DNA of 64,000 nt from assembly GCF_001421965.1 (NCBI RefSeq), contig NZ_LMLP01000020.1, positions 168,915 through 232,914 on the forward strand, read 5' to 3'. The position numbers and the translations under genes are program-made. The notes beneath the pieces are model-generated. The model searched no databases and was not told where the DNA came from. It saw only the letters and a program-made list of their open reading frames with translations. Source of the DNA: Sphingomonas sp. Leaf67 (GTDB lineage: Bacteria > Pseudomonadota > Alphaproteobacteria > Sphingomonadales > Sphingomonadaceae). This document shows, piece by piece, positions 10,263-19,342 of this stretch (position 1 is its first letter; each line of letters starts with the position of its first letter).

Positions 10263-13200
10263 CACGCCATCGATTTCGCCCAGCGGCATCGGCCTGTTGA
10301 TCCAGGGCAGCGAGGCGGCAGATTCGCTGCCGGGATCGAATTCGAACGACACGATCGAAGGGCTGGGCGGCAACGATACCATCGACGGCAATGGCGGCGA
10401 CGATTCGATCTCGGGCGGTGCCGGCGACGACCGGATCGAGGGCGATACCGGCAACGACACGCTGCGCGGCGATGCCGGCAACGACACCATCACCGACCTG
10501 ACCGGCACCAACCGGATCGAGGGTGGCGCGGGCAATGACTATCTGAGCGGCACCGGCACCCTGCTGGGCGGGGCGGACAACGACCAGCTCTTCGGGTCGG
10601 GATTGCTCGACGGCGGCGACGGCGACGACGCGATGTCGCTGTACAGCGGCACCGCGACGGGCGGTGCCGGCAACGACACGCTCGACGCGTCGTCGGCGGG
10701 TGCGGGCGTGCAGATGACCGGTGATGCCGGCAATGACAGCCTGCGCGGATCGGCGTCGGCCGACCGACTGGACGGCGGCGCGGACGCCGACACGATCGAT
10801 GGCGGCGCGGGGGCCGATACGCTGCTCGGCGGTACCGGCGACGACCTGCTGTTCGCCGGTGCCGGTGCCGACAGCGTCGACGGCGGCAGCGGATCGGACG
10901 TGGTTCGCGTGGCCGGGCGGATGGCCGATTTCTCGATCACCGCCGGGGCCAATGGCACGACGATCCTGACCGACCTGCGCAGCGGCAGCCCATTCGGCAC
11001 CGATACGCTGTCGGGGGTCGAGCTGCTCCAGTTCGACGACGACGAATATGCGCTGGTCAGCACGCCCGGCATCTTCTGGCAGGACAGCGCCGGCATCGAC
11101 GACCGCATTCCCAATGCGACGCTGACCTCGGCCACGCTGGCCGGCGACGACACGCTCTATGGCAATTCGGGCTTCGACATCATCGATGCCGGCTTCGGCA
11201 ATGACTCGGTGCGCGGCGGCGTCGGCAACGACGTGCTGTACGGTCAGTCGGGCCGCGACACGCTGGAGGGTGGCGAGGGCGACGACACGCTGTGGGGCGG
11301 GACGGGCCAGGACGTGCTCGACGGCGGCGACGATGCCGACTGGCTGTATGGCGATGCCGGGTCGGACACGTTGCGCGGCAGCACCGGCAACGACCGGTTG
11401 GAGGACAGCCTCGGCAGCAACCGCCTGTACGGGGATACCGGCAACGACACGCTGATCGGAACGGGCACCCTGGAAGGCGGCATCGGCAACGACGCGCTCT
11501 CGGGCAGCGGGCTGCTCGATGGCGGCGTCGGCAACGATGCGCTGTCGGGCGAGGGCACGCTGATCGGGGGCGACGGCATCGACACGCTGTCGGGGTCGGG
11601 AACGCTGCTCGGCGGGATCGGCAACGACGCGATCAACATCGTGTCGGGGGCCGCCTATGGCGAGGCGGGCAACGACACCATCGCCACCGCCTATCCGTGG
11701 AGCGGGCCGGTCACCATGGACGGTGGTGCCGGCGACGATCGCCTGATCGGATTCTATGGCACGCGTGAGACGCTGCTGGGTGGCGACGGGTCCGACACGC
11801 TGTCGGGCGGACGCTATCCGGGCGTGTCGGGCGATAACGACAGCCTCGACGGCGGGGCGGGCAACGACACGCTCGACGGCGGCGATGGCGACGACACGAT
11901 CGTCGGCGGCGGCGATTACGACGTCGCGCTGTATAGCGGGACGCGCGCCTTCGCATCGGTGATCCGCGATGGCAATGGCGGCTATATCGTCGCCGACAAC
12001 CGCGACGGGCGCGGCGTCGACGGCACCGATCAGGTGCGCGGCATCACCACGCTGCGCTTCACCGACCTCGATTTCGACGTGACCGCCAACACCGGCATCG
12101 TCGTGAGCGGCACGACCGCCGCCGACGGCCTGACCGGCACCGCGTTCGACGACAGCATCACCGGCGGTGACGGCAACGACACGATCGACGGCCTCGCCGG
12201 TAACGACCGGATCGTCGCCGGCAGCGGCGCGGACAGCGTCGCCGGGAGCGCCGGCAACGACGTGATCTATGGCGAAGCCGGGGCCGACACGATCGACGGC
12301 GGCACCGGGGCCGACTGGATCGATGGCGGTGCCGATGGCGACAGCATCGCCGGCGGCGACGGCAACGATACCATCGTCCAGAGCGCGGGGGCCGACACGA
12401 TCGACGGCGGCGCGGGCGACGATCGCATCACCGACTATGACGACAACGGCAACGTCCTGTCGGGCGGCGACGGCAACGACACGATCGGCGGCAACGGCAC
12501 GCTGACCGGCGGCTTGGGCAACGATCAGCTGAACGGCAGCGGGCTGCTCGACGGGGAGGGCGGCAACGACACGCTGAACGGATCGGGGCTGGTGCGCGGC
12601 GGCGACGGCAACGACGTCGTCTATGTGTCGAGCGGCAGCGGGCAGGGCAATGACGGCAACGACACGCTGTCGGGCTATTATGCCAGCGACCTGCTGCTCG
12701 ACGGCGGGTCGGGCGCGGATTCGATCTCGGGCGGCAGCGGCAGCGACACGCTGCTCGGCGGTGCGGGCGACGACACCCTTTGGGGCGGCGGCGGGACCGA
12801 TACCGTCTATGGCGGGTCGGGCTTCGACAAGCTGGTCTATACCGGCCGCCGGTCGGACTATAGCATCGTCAACAACAGCGACGGCAGCATCACCGTGCAG
12901 GACCTGCGCGGCGGCAGCCCCAACGGCACCGACCGGGTGTACGGCGTCGAGCTGCTCCAGTTCGACAGCGGCGACGAACAGACGCTGCCGGGCAGCAATG
13001 TCGGGCTGGTGCTGACCGGCACCGCGTTCGACGACATCCTGATCGGCGACAGCGGCAACGACACCATCACCGGCCTTGCCGGTAACGACCGTCTGGGCGG
13101 CGACGACGGCAACGACATCATCGATGCCGGGGCGGGCAACGACGTGCTGACCGGCGATTCCGGGTCGGACACGCTGACCGGCGGGACCGGCAACGACTAT

Positions 13201-16200
13201 ATCGACGGCGGCACCGGCACGGACTCGATCAGCGCGGGCGACGGCAACGACACCGTCTATGGCGGCCTTGGCGACGACACGATCGATGCCGGGGCGGACG
13301 CCGATTATGTCGAGGATGTCGGCGGGTTGAACCGCATCCTCGGCGGCACCGGCAACGACACGCTGAACGGCAACGGTTCGCTCTATGGCGGCGACAATGA
13401 CGATCGCCTCTATGGCACCGGGCTGTTGTCGGGCGATGCCGGCAACGACAGCCTCACCGGCTATGGCACCCTCGATGGTGGGATCGGCGCGGACCTGTTG
13501 CAGGTCGGCACCGGCGGCACCGGCACCGGCGGGGCGGGCAACGACACGCTGTCGGGCTGGTCGCCCACGGGCTATGACGGCGCGCAGACGCTCGACGGCG
13601 GGGCCGACAACGACGTCGTTTATGGCAATTGGGGTGCCGACAGCCTGATCGGCGGCACCGGCAACGACTGGCTGTCGGGCGGCGATGCCAGCGACACGCT
13701 GGTCGGCGGCGATGGCGAGGATACCGCCTCGTTCGAGCTGGCGCGGGAGACCGCATCGGTGATCCGCGACGGCAATGGCGGCTATTTCGTCGTCGACAAT
13801 CGCCGCAACTTCGGCACCGATCGCCTGTCGGGCGTCGAACGGGCGACCTTCGCCAACGCCGCCTTCGCCCTGTCGGCGGCGACGGCGGGGATGGTGTTCA
13901 CCGGATCGGCGGGCAACGACACGCTGACCGGCACCGAACTCGACGATTCGATCAGCGGCGCGGGGCTGCCGGCCGGCGTCACCGCGCCCAACACCGGCAT
14001 CGACGATCCCGATCAGGACCGGGGCGACGACCGCCTGTTCGGTCTGGGCGGCAACGACCGCATCTTCGGCGGGCGCGGTGCCGACCTGCTCGACGGCGGC
14101 GTCGGCTATGACGTGCTCGACGGCGGGGCCGACAACGACACGCTGCTGGGCGGCAGCGACGACGATCAGCTGTTCGGCGGCGCGGGCAATGACAGCCTCG
14201 ACGGCGGCACCGGCAACGACACCATCGATGGCGGCACCGGCAACGACCGGGCGCTCGGCGGTGATGGCGACGACGTCATCACCGGCGGCGGCGGCACCGA
14301 CGAACTGATCGGCGGTGCCGGCCGCGACGCGCTGTCTGGCGACGGTACGCTCAGCGGCGGCGAAGGCGACGACGTCCTGTCGGGCAGCGGCCAGTTGCTG
14401 GGCGAGGCTGGCAACGACAGCATCTCGATCGGGTCGGGCAATGCCTTTGGTGGTGACGGCAACGACGCGATCACCGGCTATGGCATCCTGCGTGGCGAGG
14501 CGGGCAATGACGCGCTCGGCGTCTATACCGGCGCGATCGGCTATGGCGATGCCGGCAACGACACGCTTTACGGCACCGCGCCCGGCGGCATCGACGGCGC
14601 ACAGACGCTGGACGGTGGCGAGGGCGACGACGTCCTGTACGGCAATTATGGCGAGGATTCGCTGCTCGGCGGCGGCGGTGCCGACTGGATTTCGGGCGGT
14701 GCCGGCAACGATGTCATCGACGGCGGCAGCGGCGGCGATTTCCTCGCGGGCAATGGCGGCAACGACACCATCGACGGCGGCGGGTCGGGCGCGCTGACCC
14801 CCGACATCGTCCGCTATTACGGCAATCGCAACGACTTCACAGTGACCGAGACCAATGGCGTCGTCACCGTCACCGACAACCGCCCCGGATCGCCCGAGGG
14901 CACCGACAGACTGACCAATGTCCGCGTGCTGCGCTTCGACGATGCCGATTACATCGCAAAGGCCAATCCCGGCGTTTATCTGCGCGGCGGATCGGGCAAC
15001 GACACGATCGGCGACATCACCACCGGATCGTCGTCGGGCGTGGTCAACGTCACCAATCCGTCGGGGCCACGCTTCGCCGGATCGGGCGACGACACGCTGG
15101 AGGGCCAAGGCGGCAATGACTCGATCCGCGGTCTGGCGGGCGAGGACAGCATCCTCGCCGGTGTGGGCAACGACAGCGTTGATGGCGGGACCGAAGCCGA
15201 CCGCATCTATGGTGAGGCGGGCGACGACCTGCTCGACGGCGGCGACGACGACGATCTGGTCGTCGGCGGCACCGGCAATGACTCGATCGTCGGCGGGACG
15301 GGCGAGGATATTCTGGCCGGCGGCGACCTGACCATCACCCAACCGGTCGATCCGGTCACCGGTTTGCCGGTGGGTGGTCCGGTGCTGGGCGTCGAGACGA
15401 TCGGCGGCGGCAACGACACGCTGCGCGGCGGGGACGACGACGACAGCATCTATGGCGGATCGGGCCTCGACAGCCTGTCCGGCGATGCCGGCAACGACCT
15501 GATCTATGGCGGCATGGATGCCGACACGATTGACGGCGGCACCGGCGACGACGCGCTGTATGGTGAGGACGGCAACGACATCCTGACCGGCGGTTCGGGC
15601 GTCGATACGCTGTCGGGCGGTGCGGGCAACGACGCGCTGACCGGCTTCGGCATGCTGTCGGGCGATGCCGGCAACGATACGCTGACCGGCGGCGGCACGC
15701 TGTCGGGCGGCGAGGGGGCCGATATCCTGACCGCGGGCAGCGGCGACGACCTGCTCGACGGTGGCGACGGCGACGATACGCTGACCGCCGGTGATGGCAG
15801 CGACACGCTGATCGGCGGGGCGGGTACCGACCGGGCGATCATCGGCGGCCAGCGTGCCAACTTCACCGTCGCGGCGGGCGATGGCGGCGTGTACGTCATC
15901 GACAATCGCGGCGGCGGCGGCACCGATTTCCTGACCGGCATGGAAACGATCCAGTTCGCCGATGTGACGCAAGGCGCGGTCGGCGGCAGCGTGCTGCATG
16001 GCGACGACGGTGCCAATGCGCTGACCGGCACCGCGCTCGACGACTATCTGCTCGGGGAATCGGGTAACGACACGCTGATCGGCGCGGCCGGCAACGACCG
16101 CATCTTCGGCTATAACGACGATGACTCGATCGCGGGCGGCAGCGGCAACGACGCGCTGTTCGCCGGGGCCGGCAACGATACGGTCGATGGCGGCGACAAT

Positions 16201-19200
16201 GACGACCTGATCGACGGTTTCGACGGGGCCGACAGCCTGTTGGGCGGGACCGGCAACGATACCGTCACCGGCGGCTTCGGCAACGACACCATCGACGGCG
16301 GCATCGGCAACGACGTGCTGGCGGGCGACGCCAACCACGACAGCCTGTCGGGCGGCGCGGGCAGCGATACGCTGACCGGCGGATCGGGCGACGACACGCT
16401 CGACGGCGGGGCCGACAACGACGTGCTGAACGATGGCGACGGTGCCAACCGGATGGACGGCGGTGCCGGCAACGACACCCTGTCCGGGTCGGGCACGCTG
16501 CTCGGCGGTCTCGGCAACGATCAGCTGGGCGGAACCGCCGATGCGTGGCTCGACGGTGGAGCCGGCGACGACACGATCGGCGGCAGCGGCGCGAACCTGT
16601 ATGGCGGCGACGGCAACGACCGGATCACCGGATCGTCGGGGGCGGACACGCTGACCGGCGGCGACGACAGCGGTGCCGATACGCTGGACGCCGGGGCCGG
16701 CAACGACGTGTTGTTGGGCGGTGCCGGCGACGACCGGTTGGTCGGCGGCGGCGGCAACGACCGGATCGACGGCGGCAATGGCAATGACATCGCCCTCTAT
16801 TCCTCGGTCCGCGCCGACTATACGATCACGCAGGAATCGCCGGGCGTGTTCCGCGTCGTCGACAATCGCGGCGGGCTTGGCCCCGATGGCGACGACACGA
16901 TCACCGGCGTCGAACTGCTGCGCTTCACCGATCAGGATCTGGTGCCCAGCGACGGCAATACCGGCATCGTCTATGACGGCAACGACGCCCCCGACAATCG
17001 TACGGGTGGCGAGGGCGACGATACGCTGCGCGGCTTCGGCGGCAACGATACGCTGGACGGCGGGCCGGCGGGCAATGACAGCCTCGACGGCGGCAATGGC
17101 AACGACATCCTGATCGGCGGCACCGGCAACGATATCCTCGACGGCGGCGACGGCATCGACACGATGACCGGCGGCACCGGCAACGACCTGTACCGGGTCG
17201 AGGATGCCGCCGATATGATCGTCGAGGCGGCGAGCGGCGGCATCGACACGGTCGAGGCCGACTTGCCCGGCGGATCGGTGGCGACGATCAGCACCTATTC
17301 GATCGCGTCGCTGACCAATGTCGAAAACCTGACCTATACCGGCGGGCTGCGCTTCGTCGGCACCGGCAATGCCCTTGCCAACGTCATCACCGGTGGTGCG
17401 CTGGCCGATACCCTGAACGGCGGCGCGGGCAACGACACGCTGATCGGCGGCACGGGTGCGGATTCGATGATCGGCGGCACCGGCGACGACACCTATGAGG
17501 TCGATCTGTCGACCGATATCGTCGTGGAATCGTCGGGCGGGGGCACCGACACGGTCCGCACCGCGCTCGGCAACCTGACCATCGCATCGTTCGCGAACGT
17601 CGAAAACCTCGTCTATACCGGTACCGCCGGCTTCGTCGGCACCGGCAACGCATCGAGCAACCGCATGACCGGCGGGGCGGGCAACGACACGCTGTCGGGC
17701 GGGTCGGGCAACGACACGCTCGACGGCGGCGCGGGCGTCGACCGTCTGGAGGGGGGATCGGGCAACGACACCTATCTCGTCGACACCACCACCGACACGC
17801 TGGTCGAAGTGTCGGGTGGCGGCACCGATACCATCGTCACCGGCCTGTCGAGCTGGACGCTGGCGCTGTATTTCGAAGCGCTCACCTATACCGGCACCGC
17901 GGCGTTCACCGGCACCGGCAACGCCTCAGCCAACACCCTGACCGCCGGCAGCGGCAACGATACGCTGCGCGGCGGTACCGGCGACGACAATCTCGTCGGC
18001 GGTGCGGGCAATGACTCGCTGGTCGGGGAGGGCGACGACGATACGCTCGACGGTGGCGCGGGTGACGATACGCTCGACGGCGGGTCGGGCAACGACGTCT
18101 ATGTCCTCGACGGCAACGACCTGATCGTCGAGGCGGCGAATGGCGGCCGCGATACGGTACGGACCGCTCGCAACGCCTACACGCTGGCCGCCAATTTCGA
18201 GAGTGTCGTGTTCACCGGCACCGGGGCGTTCACCGGCACCGGCAACGAACTGGCCAATGCGCTGACCGGCGGCAGCGGCAACGACCTGCTCTATGGCCTC
18301 GTCGGCAACGACACGCTGAACGGCGGGGCCGGGGCGGACACGATGGACGGCGGCATCGGCAACGACACCTATTATGTCGACAACATCGCCGACGTGATCG
18401 TCGAGGCGGCCGGCGGCGGCACCGACACGATCGTCACCTCGCTCGCCAGCTTCACGCTCGCCGCCAACCTCGAAAGCCTGAGCTTCAACGGCACCACCGG
18501 CTTCACCGGCATCGGCAACGACGTCGCCAATGCCCTGACCGGCGGGAAATATGCGGACTCGCTGACCGGCGGTGCCGGCAACGATACGCTCAGTGGCGGG
18601 GCCGGGGCCGACACGCTGACCGGCGGCACCGGCGACGACGGGTACGTGATCGACAATATCGGCGACGTGATCGTCGAGGCGGTCGGCGAGGGGACCGACA
18701 CGGTCACTACCTCGCTGGTCAGCTACACGCTGGGCGCCAACCTGGAAAAACTTACCTATTCCAGCAGCAAGGCCTTCACCGGCACCGGCAACACGTTGAA
18801 CAACGTCATCACGTCCGGCAGCGGTGCCGATCTGCTGCGCGGCCTCGACGGCAACGACACGCTGTCGTCGGGCAGCGGCAACGATACGCTGGAGGGCGGT
18901 ACGGGCAGCGACGTGCTGACCGGCAGCACCGGCGGCGACGTGATGACCGGCGGTACGGGGGCGGATCGCTTCGTCTTTACCAAGGTGAGCGACTTCGGAA
19001 CGGCCGCTCTGCTCGACCGGATCACCGACTTCGTCGCGGCGGACGGCGATCGCATCGACCTCGCGACGATCGATCCGTCGAGCGCCAGCGGGAACCAGGC
19101 GTTCACCTTCATCGGCACCGCCGCGTTCACGACGACGACCCACACGACCTATGAACTACGGTATCAAGTCGCGGCCGACGGCTACCTGCTGGTACAGGGC

Positions 19201-19281
19201 GACAGCAACCGTGACGGCGTCGCCGACTTCGCGTTCCTGCTGTATGCGACGTCGCTCGGCGCGGGGGATTTCCTCCTGTGA
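3481..19281 (+). CDS. Giant RTX-repeat protein, probable type I secretion substrate
   Basis: One uninterrupted gene for 5266 residues (roughly 500 kDa). Nearly the whole length is hemolysin-type calcium-binding nonapeptides (GGxGNDxLx), well over a hundred of them, interrupted by larger modules in three zones. Residues 1-2260 hold nine units ending in NPFxTGxLRL...LLQVDxDG...DNF. Residues 2270-4490 hold seven units with a GTDxLxGVELLxF core. Residues 4560-5120 hold six units with DTYxVDxxxDxIVE and TGTGNxxAN. The last 120 residues (TGGTGADRFVF ... ITDFVAADGDRIDL ... LGAGDFLL) match the serralysin-type C-terminal secretion domain. There is no Sec signal and no catalytic or Ig-like domain. RTX proteins fold outside the cell on binding calcium, so a surface-layer, adhesin or matrix role is likely. 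The exporter is probably the one at 42-47 kb. Confidence 0.9.
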   Translation: MANYSGTTGGDNYSGTATDDSIAGNGGNDTLYGNAGNDSIDGGDGNDVLYGNDGNDTVRGGAGDDVIEDYRGSNVLDGGTGNDTFNGIGYMDGGSTGGADTITTGAGRDTLRVDGYGVRNFPLSFLADTVTDFTTGASGDVIDLSEVVNDLIGYSAGTNPFLTGFLSAVQSGSDTLIRIDIDAGATAHSIKTLLVLKNVTATALVASNFAPSWSPTGAGETITGTPLNDTLTGTDSNDLIDGGAFADRIDGGGGNDTIRGGSMGDTLIGGYGNDSIDGGDGRDSILGGAGNDTLIGGAGDDIFEDNAGANLINAGAGDDEIRFVGSGRSEAGGADTITLGAGNDTLTIDGYGLYAYPSNQHTDIVTDFVAGSTENRDVIDLNDVTSYLSGWDSNTNPFATGFLRLLQSGSNTLLQVDRDGSGTGVGWVSVLQLNGVTATAMTAANFIGYAPADKGYVLTGGEGRDVLNGSLVADTLSGGVGNDVLDGNAGNDSLDGGAGNDTLSGDIGNDTVAGGDGNDTLYGNAGNDSLTGGAGNDFFQDYEGNNTLVGGDGDDRFDYVGYGAGTDRFVGGAGRDTFQTYYYYAGQGADTIAGFEGGANGDVVDGYWNFSNLATGANPFTTGHLRLIASGGNTLLQIDQDGGGNSWATWLTFEGIAPAAFTRDNFTLGYAPNAQGLVLTGSALAQEINGSNDGDTITGLGGNDTLSGNYGADSIDGGTGDDSLYGGGQNDALLGGDGNDYLNGNDGDDDVEGGSGDDRLYGEGGNDTLAGDAGNDYIDGGDGNDSLIGGDGDDTIEAVYGNDTVMAGAGNDSVRGGYYSYAGNATVDLGDGDDTFSSEVGYGGSVDTVTGGTGRDTYILSAYPTTTANLTVITDFATGAGGDRLQIETDYFYNWDPSTNPFTAGYLRFTTESGVVVLQVDNDAGATGYAWRTIARFAGVTNPAAFTADNFTTWYRPGFAGATLTGDANNQRIDGTPLGDTLSGLGGDDSLYGGTGNDSIDGGTGNDVLDGGEGNDTLVGGAGNDTLIGQGGNDSLSGGDGDDAFSSYEYGNDTFDGGAGDDSFSLSYGDDSFIGGDGDDSFGDYTGADTSIGGAGDDRFDYVGYYQGNDSYSGGTGRDRYNLYYLFNQTPIVSTITDFATGSGGDLIVLDQAGLSLGGEQMDATKLISGGWMRLRQVGSDTAVDFDQNGGGDNFQQYLLLKNVTATALTPDNFTPDLRSTGVYAVQSGTTGADSFTGAGRDNYSGLAGNDTINGAYGDDTLYGNEGADSISGGERSDQLFGGAGNDTLDGGDDNDALYGEGDNDLLSGGAGDDYLDGGAGLDTLIGGSGDDNLSGNSEADSLDGGIGNDTLDGGAGNDTLSGGDGNDRFQDYQGANSITGGAGDDYFRYVGYSGATDTLTGGDGRDTYELTSVSPGSVTADRITDFAVGADGDVVSLASLGSYWTGYVAGSNPFATGYLRLVVSGSDRVLQVDWNGATGGATWVDLITFAGKAGATFTRDNFVIGDVRIDPAGIGQTVTGSAQDDRIAGTADADSVTGGLGDDTIDGNGGHDSVAGGDGDDLLYGEQGNDTLSGDAGNDNLQGGIGNDSLTGGDGNDNLSGQEDGDTLAGGAGNDTLSGGSGNDRIDGGTGNDTLDGEDGNDTLLGGDGNDLFRDYTGADSIDGGAGDDRFEYVGYNTGADTITGGTGRDSYVFYPYGQQVQTTITDFATGVDGDVVDVAQLLGQLQNYTGTVNPWTDGHFRLTADGGTDTLLQWDRDGGGNAWTTLIRFQNVLPAAFQTANFTGGWSIDGAGQLQQGSDGDDRVTGSNDRDTLIGGLGDDTLNGGNGNDSIVGGAGNDNLTGDGGNDTIVGDAGNDTIDGGDGNDSLSGGLGDDTIEGSGGNDTISGGAGNDRLSDYGGTNVIDGGDGDDLFYNIGSWQGQAVTNTLTGGLGRDTYDFYEYSIRYPVAGSGITTITDFTAGTGGDVINLGTGYMSGVDGGNPFETGHMRLLQDGADTLLQVDHDGTAATLGWQTVARLQNVVATALNYDNFANGVGPVGVTRTGTQLGDDIDGTNSPDRIEGLGGDDTIDGGMGRDTILGGAGRDRIDGGQGDDSLSGGDGNDWFNDQYGQNTVSGGDGDDTFSYVRGVVSGDAGDDVFDNVGYDTVVDTLDGGAGQDVFRLNGYYLRYGDGTADVIQNFTAGAGGDVLDVSNVVAYFSNFTAGQNPFLTGHMRLLGAAGELFLQADFDAAGTATGWKTIAILRGMDTSVSEELTLYNFTPSISPSGIGLLIQGSEAADSLPGSNSNDTIEGLGGNDTIDGNGGDDSISGGAGDDRIEGDTGNDTLRGDAGNDTITDLTGTNRIEGGAGNDYLSGTGTLLGGADNDQLFGSGLLDGGDGDDAMSLYSGTATGGAGNDTLDASSAGAGVQMTGDAGNDSLRGSASADRLDGGADADTIDGGAGADTLLGGTGDDLLFAGAGADSVDGGSGSDVVRVAGRMADFSITAGANGTTILTDLRSGSPFGTDTLSGVELLQFDDDEYALVSTPGIFWQDSAGIDDRIPNATLTSATLAGDDTLYGNSGFDIIDAGFGNDSVRGGVGNDVLYGQSGRDTLEGGEGDDTLWGGTGQDVLDGGDDADWLYGDAGSDTLRGSTGNDRLEDSLGSNRLYGDTGNDTLIGTGTLEGGIGNDALSGSGLLDGGVGNDALSGEGTLIGGDGIDTLSGSGTLLGGIGNDAINIVSGAAYGEAGNDTIATAYPWSGPVTMDGGAGDDRLIGFYGTRETLLGGDGSDTLSGGRYPGVSGDNDSLDGGAGNDTLDGGDGDDTIVGGGDYDVALYSGTRAFASVIRDGNGGYIVADNRDGRGVDGTDQVRGITTLRFTDLDFDVTANTGIVVSGTTAADGLTGTAFDDSITGGDGNDTIDGLAGNDRIVAGSGADSVAGSAGNDVIYGEAGADTIDGGTGADWIDGGADGDSIAGGDGNDTIVQSAGADTIDGGAGDDRITDYDDNGNVLSGGDGNDTIGGNGTLTGGLGNDQLNGSGLLDGEGGNDTLNGSGLVRGGDGNDVVYVSSGSGQGNDGNDTLSGYYASDLLLDGGSGADSISGGSGSDTLLGGAGDDTLWGGGGTDTVYGGSGFDKLVYTGRRSDYSIVNNSDGSITVQDLRGGSPNGTDRVYGVELLQFDSGDEQTLPGSNVGLVLTGTAFDDILIGDSGNDTITGLAGNDRLGGDDGNDIIDAGAGNDVLTGDSGSDTLTGGTGNDYIDGGTGTDSISAGDGNDTVYGGLGDDTIDAGADADYVEDVGGLNRILGGTGNDTLNGNGSLYGGDNDDRLYGTGLLSGDAGNDSLTGYGTLDGGIGADLLQVGTGGTGTGGAGNDTLSGWSPTGYDGAQTLDGGADNDVVYGNWGADSLIGGTGNDWLSGGDASDTLVGGDGEDTASFELARETASVIRDGNGGYFVVDNRRNFGTDRLSGVERATFANAAFALSAATAGMVFTGSAGNDTLTGTELDDSISGAGLPAGVTAPNTGIDDPDQDRGDDRLFGLGGNDRIFGGRGADLLDGGVGYDVLDGGADNDTLLGGSDDDQLFGGAGNDSLDGGTGNDTIDGGTGNDRALGGDGDDVITGGGGTDELIGGAGRDALSGDGTLSGGEGDDVLSGSGQLLGEAGNDSISIGSGNAFGGDGNDAITGYGILRGEAGNDALGVYTGAIGYGDAGNDTLYGTAPGGIDGAQTLDGGEGDDVLYGNYGEDSLLGGGGADWISGGAGNDVIDGGSGGDFLAGNGGNDTIDGGGSGALTPDIVRYYGNRNDFTVTETNGVVTVTDNRPGSPEGTDRLTNVRVLRFDDADYIAKANPGVYLRGGSGNDTIGDITTGSSSGVVNVTNPSGPRFAGSGDDTLEGQGGNDSIRGLAGEDSILAGVGNDSVDGGTEADRIYGEAGDDLLDGGDDDDLVVGGTGNDSIVGGTGEDILAGGDLTITQPVDPVTGLPVGGPVLGVETIGGGNDTLRGGDDDDSIYGGSGLDSLSGDAGNDLIYGGMDADTIDGGTGDDALYGEDGNDILTGGSGVDTLSGGAGNDALTGFGMLSGDAGNDTLTGGGTLSGGEGADILTAGSGDDLLDGGDGDDTLTAGDGSDTLIGGAGTDRAIIGGQRANFTVAAGDGGVYVIDNRGGGGTDFLTGMETIQFADVTQGAVGGSVLHGDDGANALTGTALDDYLLGESGNDTLIGAAGNDRIFGYNDDDSIAGGSGNDALFAGAGNDTVDGGDNDDLIDGFDGADSLLGGTGNDTVTGGFGNDTIDGGIGNDVLAGDANHDSLSGGAGSDTLTGGSGDDTLDGGADNDVLNDGDGANRMDGGAGNDTLSGSGTLLGGLGNDQLGGTADAWLDGGAGDDTIGGSGANLYGGDGNDRITGSSGADTLTGGDDSGADTLDAGAGNDVLLGGAGDDRLVGGGGNDRIDGGNGNDIALYSSVRADYTITQESPGVFRVVDNRGGLGPDGDDTITGVELLRFTDQDLVPSDGNTGIVYDGNDAPDNRTGGEGDDTLRGFGGNDTLDGGPAGNDSLDGGNGNDILIGGTGNDILDGGDGIDTMTGGTGNDLYRVEDAADMIVEAASGGIDTVEADLPGGSVATISTYSIASLTNVENLTYTGGLRFVGTGNALANVITGGALADTLNGGAGNDTLIGGTGADSMIGGTGDDTYEVDLSTDIVVESSGGGTDTVRTALGNLTIASFANVENLVYTGTAGFVGTGNASSNRMTGGAGNDTLSGGSGNDTLDGGAGVDRLEGGSGNDTYLVDTTTDTLVEVSGGGTDTIVTGLSSWTLALYFEALTYTGTAAFTGTGNASANTLTAGSGNDTLRGGTGDDNLVGGAGNDSLVGEGDDDTLDGGAGDDTLDGGSGNDVYVLDGNDLIVEAANGGRDTVRTARNAYTLAANFESVVFTGTGAFTGTGNELANALTGGSGNDLLYGLVGNDTLNGGAGADTMDGGIGNDTYYVDNIADVIVEAAGGGTDTIVTSLASFTLAANLESLSFNGTTGFTGIGNDVANALTGGKYADSLTGGAGNDTLSGGAGADTLTGGTGDDGYVIDNIGDVIVEAVGEGTDTVTTSLVSYTLGANLEKLTYSSSKAFTGTGNTLNNVITSGSGADLLRGLDGNDTLSSGSGNDTLEGGTGSDVLTGSTGGDVMTGGTGADRFVFTKVSDFGTAALLDRITDFVAADGDRIDLATIDPSSASGNQAFTFIGTAAFTTTTHTTYELRYQVAADGYLLVQGDSNRDGVADFAFLLYATSLGAGDFLL
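10300..16960 (+). repeat. Repeat zone B of the giant RTX gene: seven modules with GTDxLxGVELLxF core
   Basis: Long RTX runs separated by a roughly 50-residue insert of the form (V/L)(Y/V)xGxRxDFx(I/V)...DNRxGxxxGTDxLxGVELLxFxD. Copies lie near 10900, 11930, 12830, 13720, 14805, 15835 and 16790. Several share short near-identical phrases such as ASVIRDGNGGY (near 11955 and 13755), showing duplication within the zone. Stretches of GSG(T/L)LxGG without aspartate pairs also recur here. Confidence 0.75.
17160..18830 (+). repeat. Repeat zone C of the giant RTX gene: six TGTGNxxAN modules
   Basis: Six consecutive units of about 85-100 residues: two or three RTX nonapeptides, then NDTYxVDxxxDxIVEAxGGG, TDTVxTxL, TLAxNxExLxYTGT and FxGTGNxxANxLTGG. 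The same unit is common near the C-terminus of other bacterial RTX proteins. It directly precedes the terminal secretion domain (about 18900-19281). Confidence 0.8.
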
Positions 19282-19296
19282 TGGCTTGCCGGCGGT

Positions 19297-19342
19297 CGGT
19301 GCCTTTCATGGCACCGGCCGCTTGTGCCGGCATCGCTTTTTT
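19297..19342 (+). terminator. Probable terminator of the giant RTX gene
   Basis: Perfect 7-base arms CGGTGCC/GGCACCG (19297-19303 and 19310-19316) with a 6-base loop start 16 bases after the stop codon. An outer GCCGGC pair (19288-19293 and 19326-19331) can extend the structure, and six T follow at 19337-19342. Confidence 0.55.

Noticed and set aside
6679..16338. An antisense frame open for over 3200 codons opposite the giant RTX gene (and another of 665 codons at 3355-5352)
   Set aside because: The frame is open because the repeated GGC/GAC/AAC/ACC codons of the RTX gene give no stops when read backwards. Its product is a low-complexity Val/Ala/Arg/Asp mix with no family features and no ribosome site.
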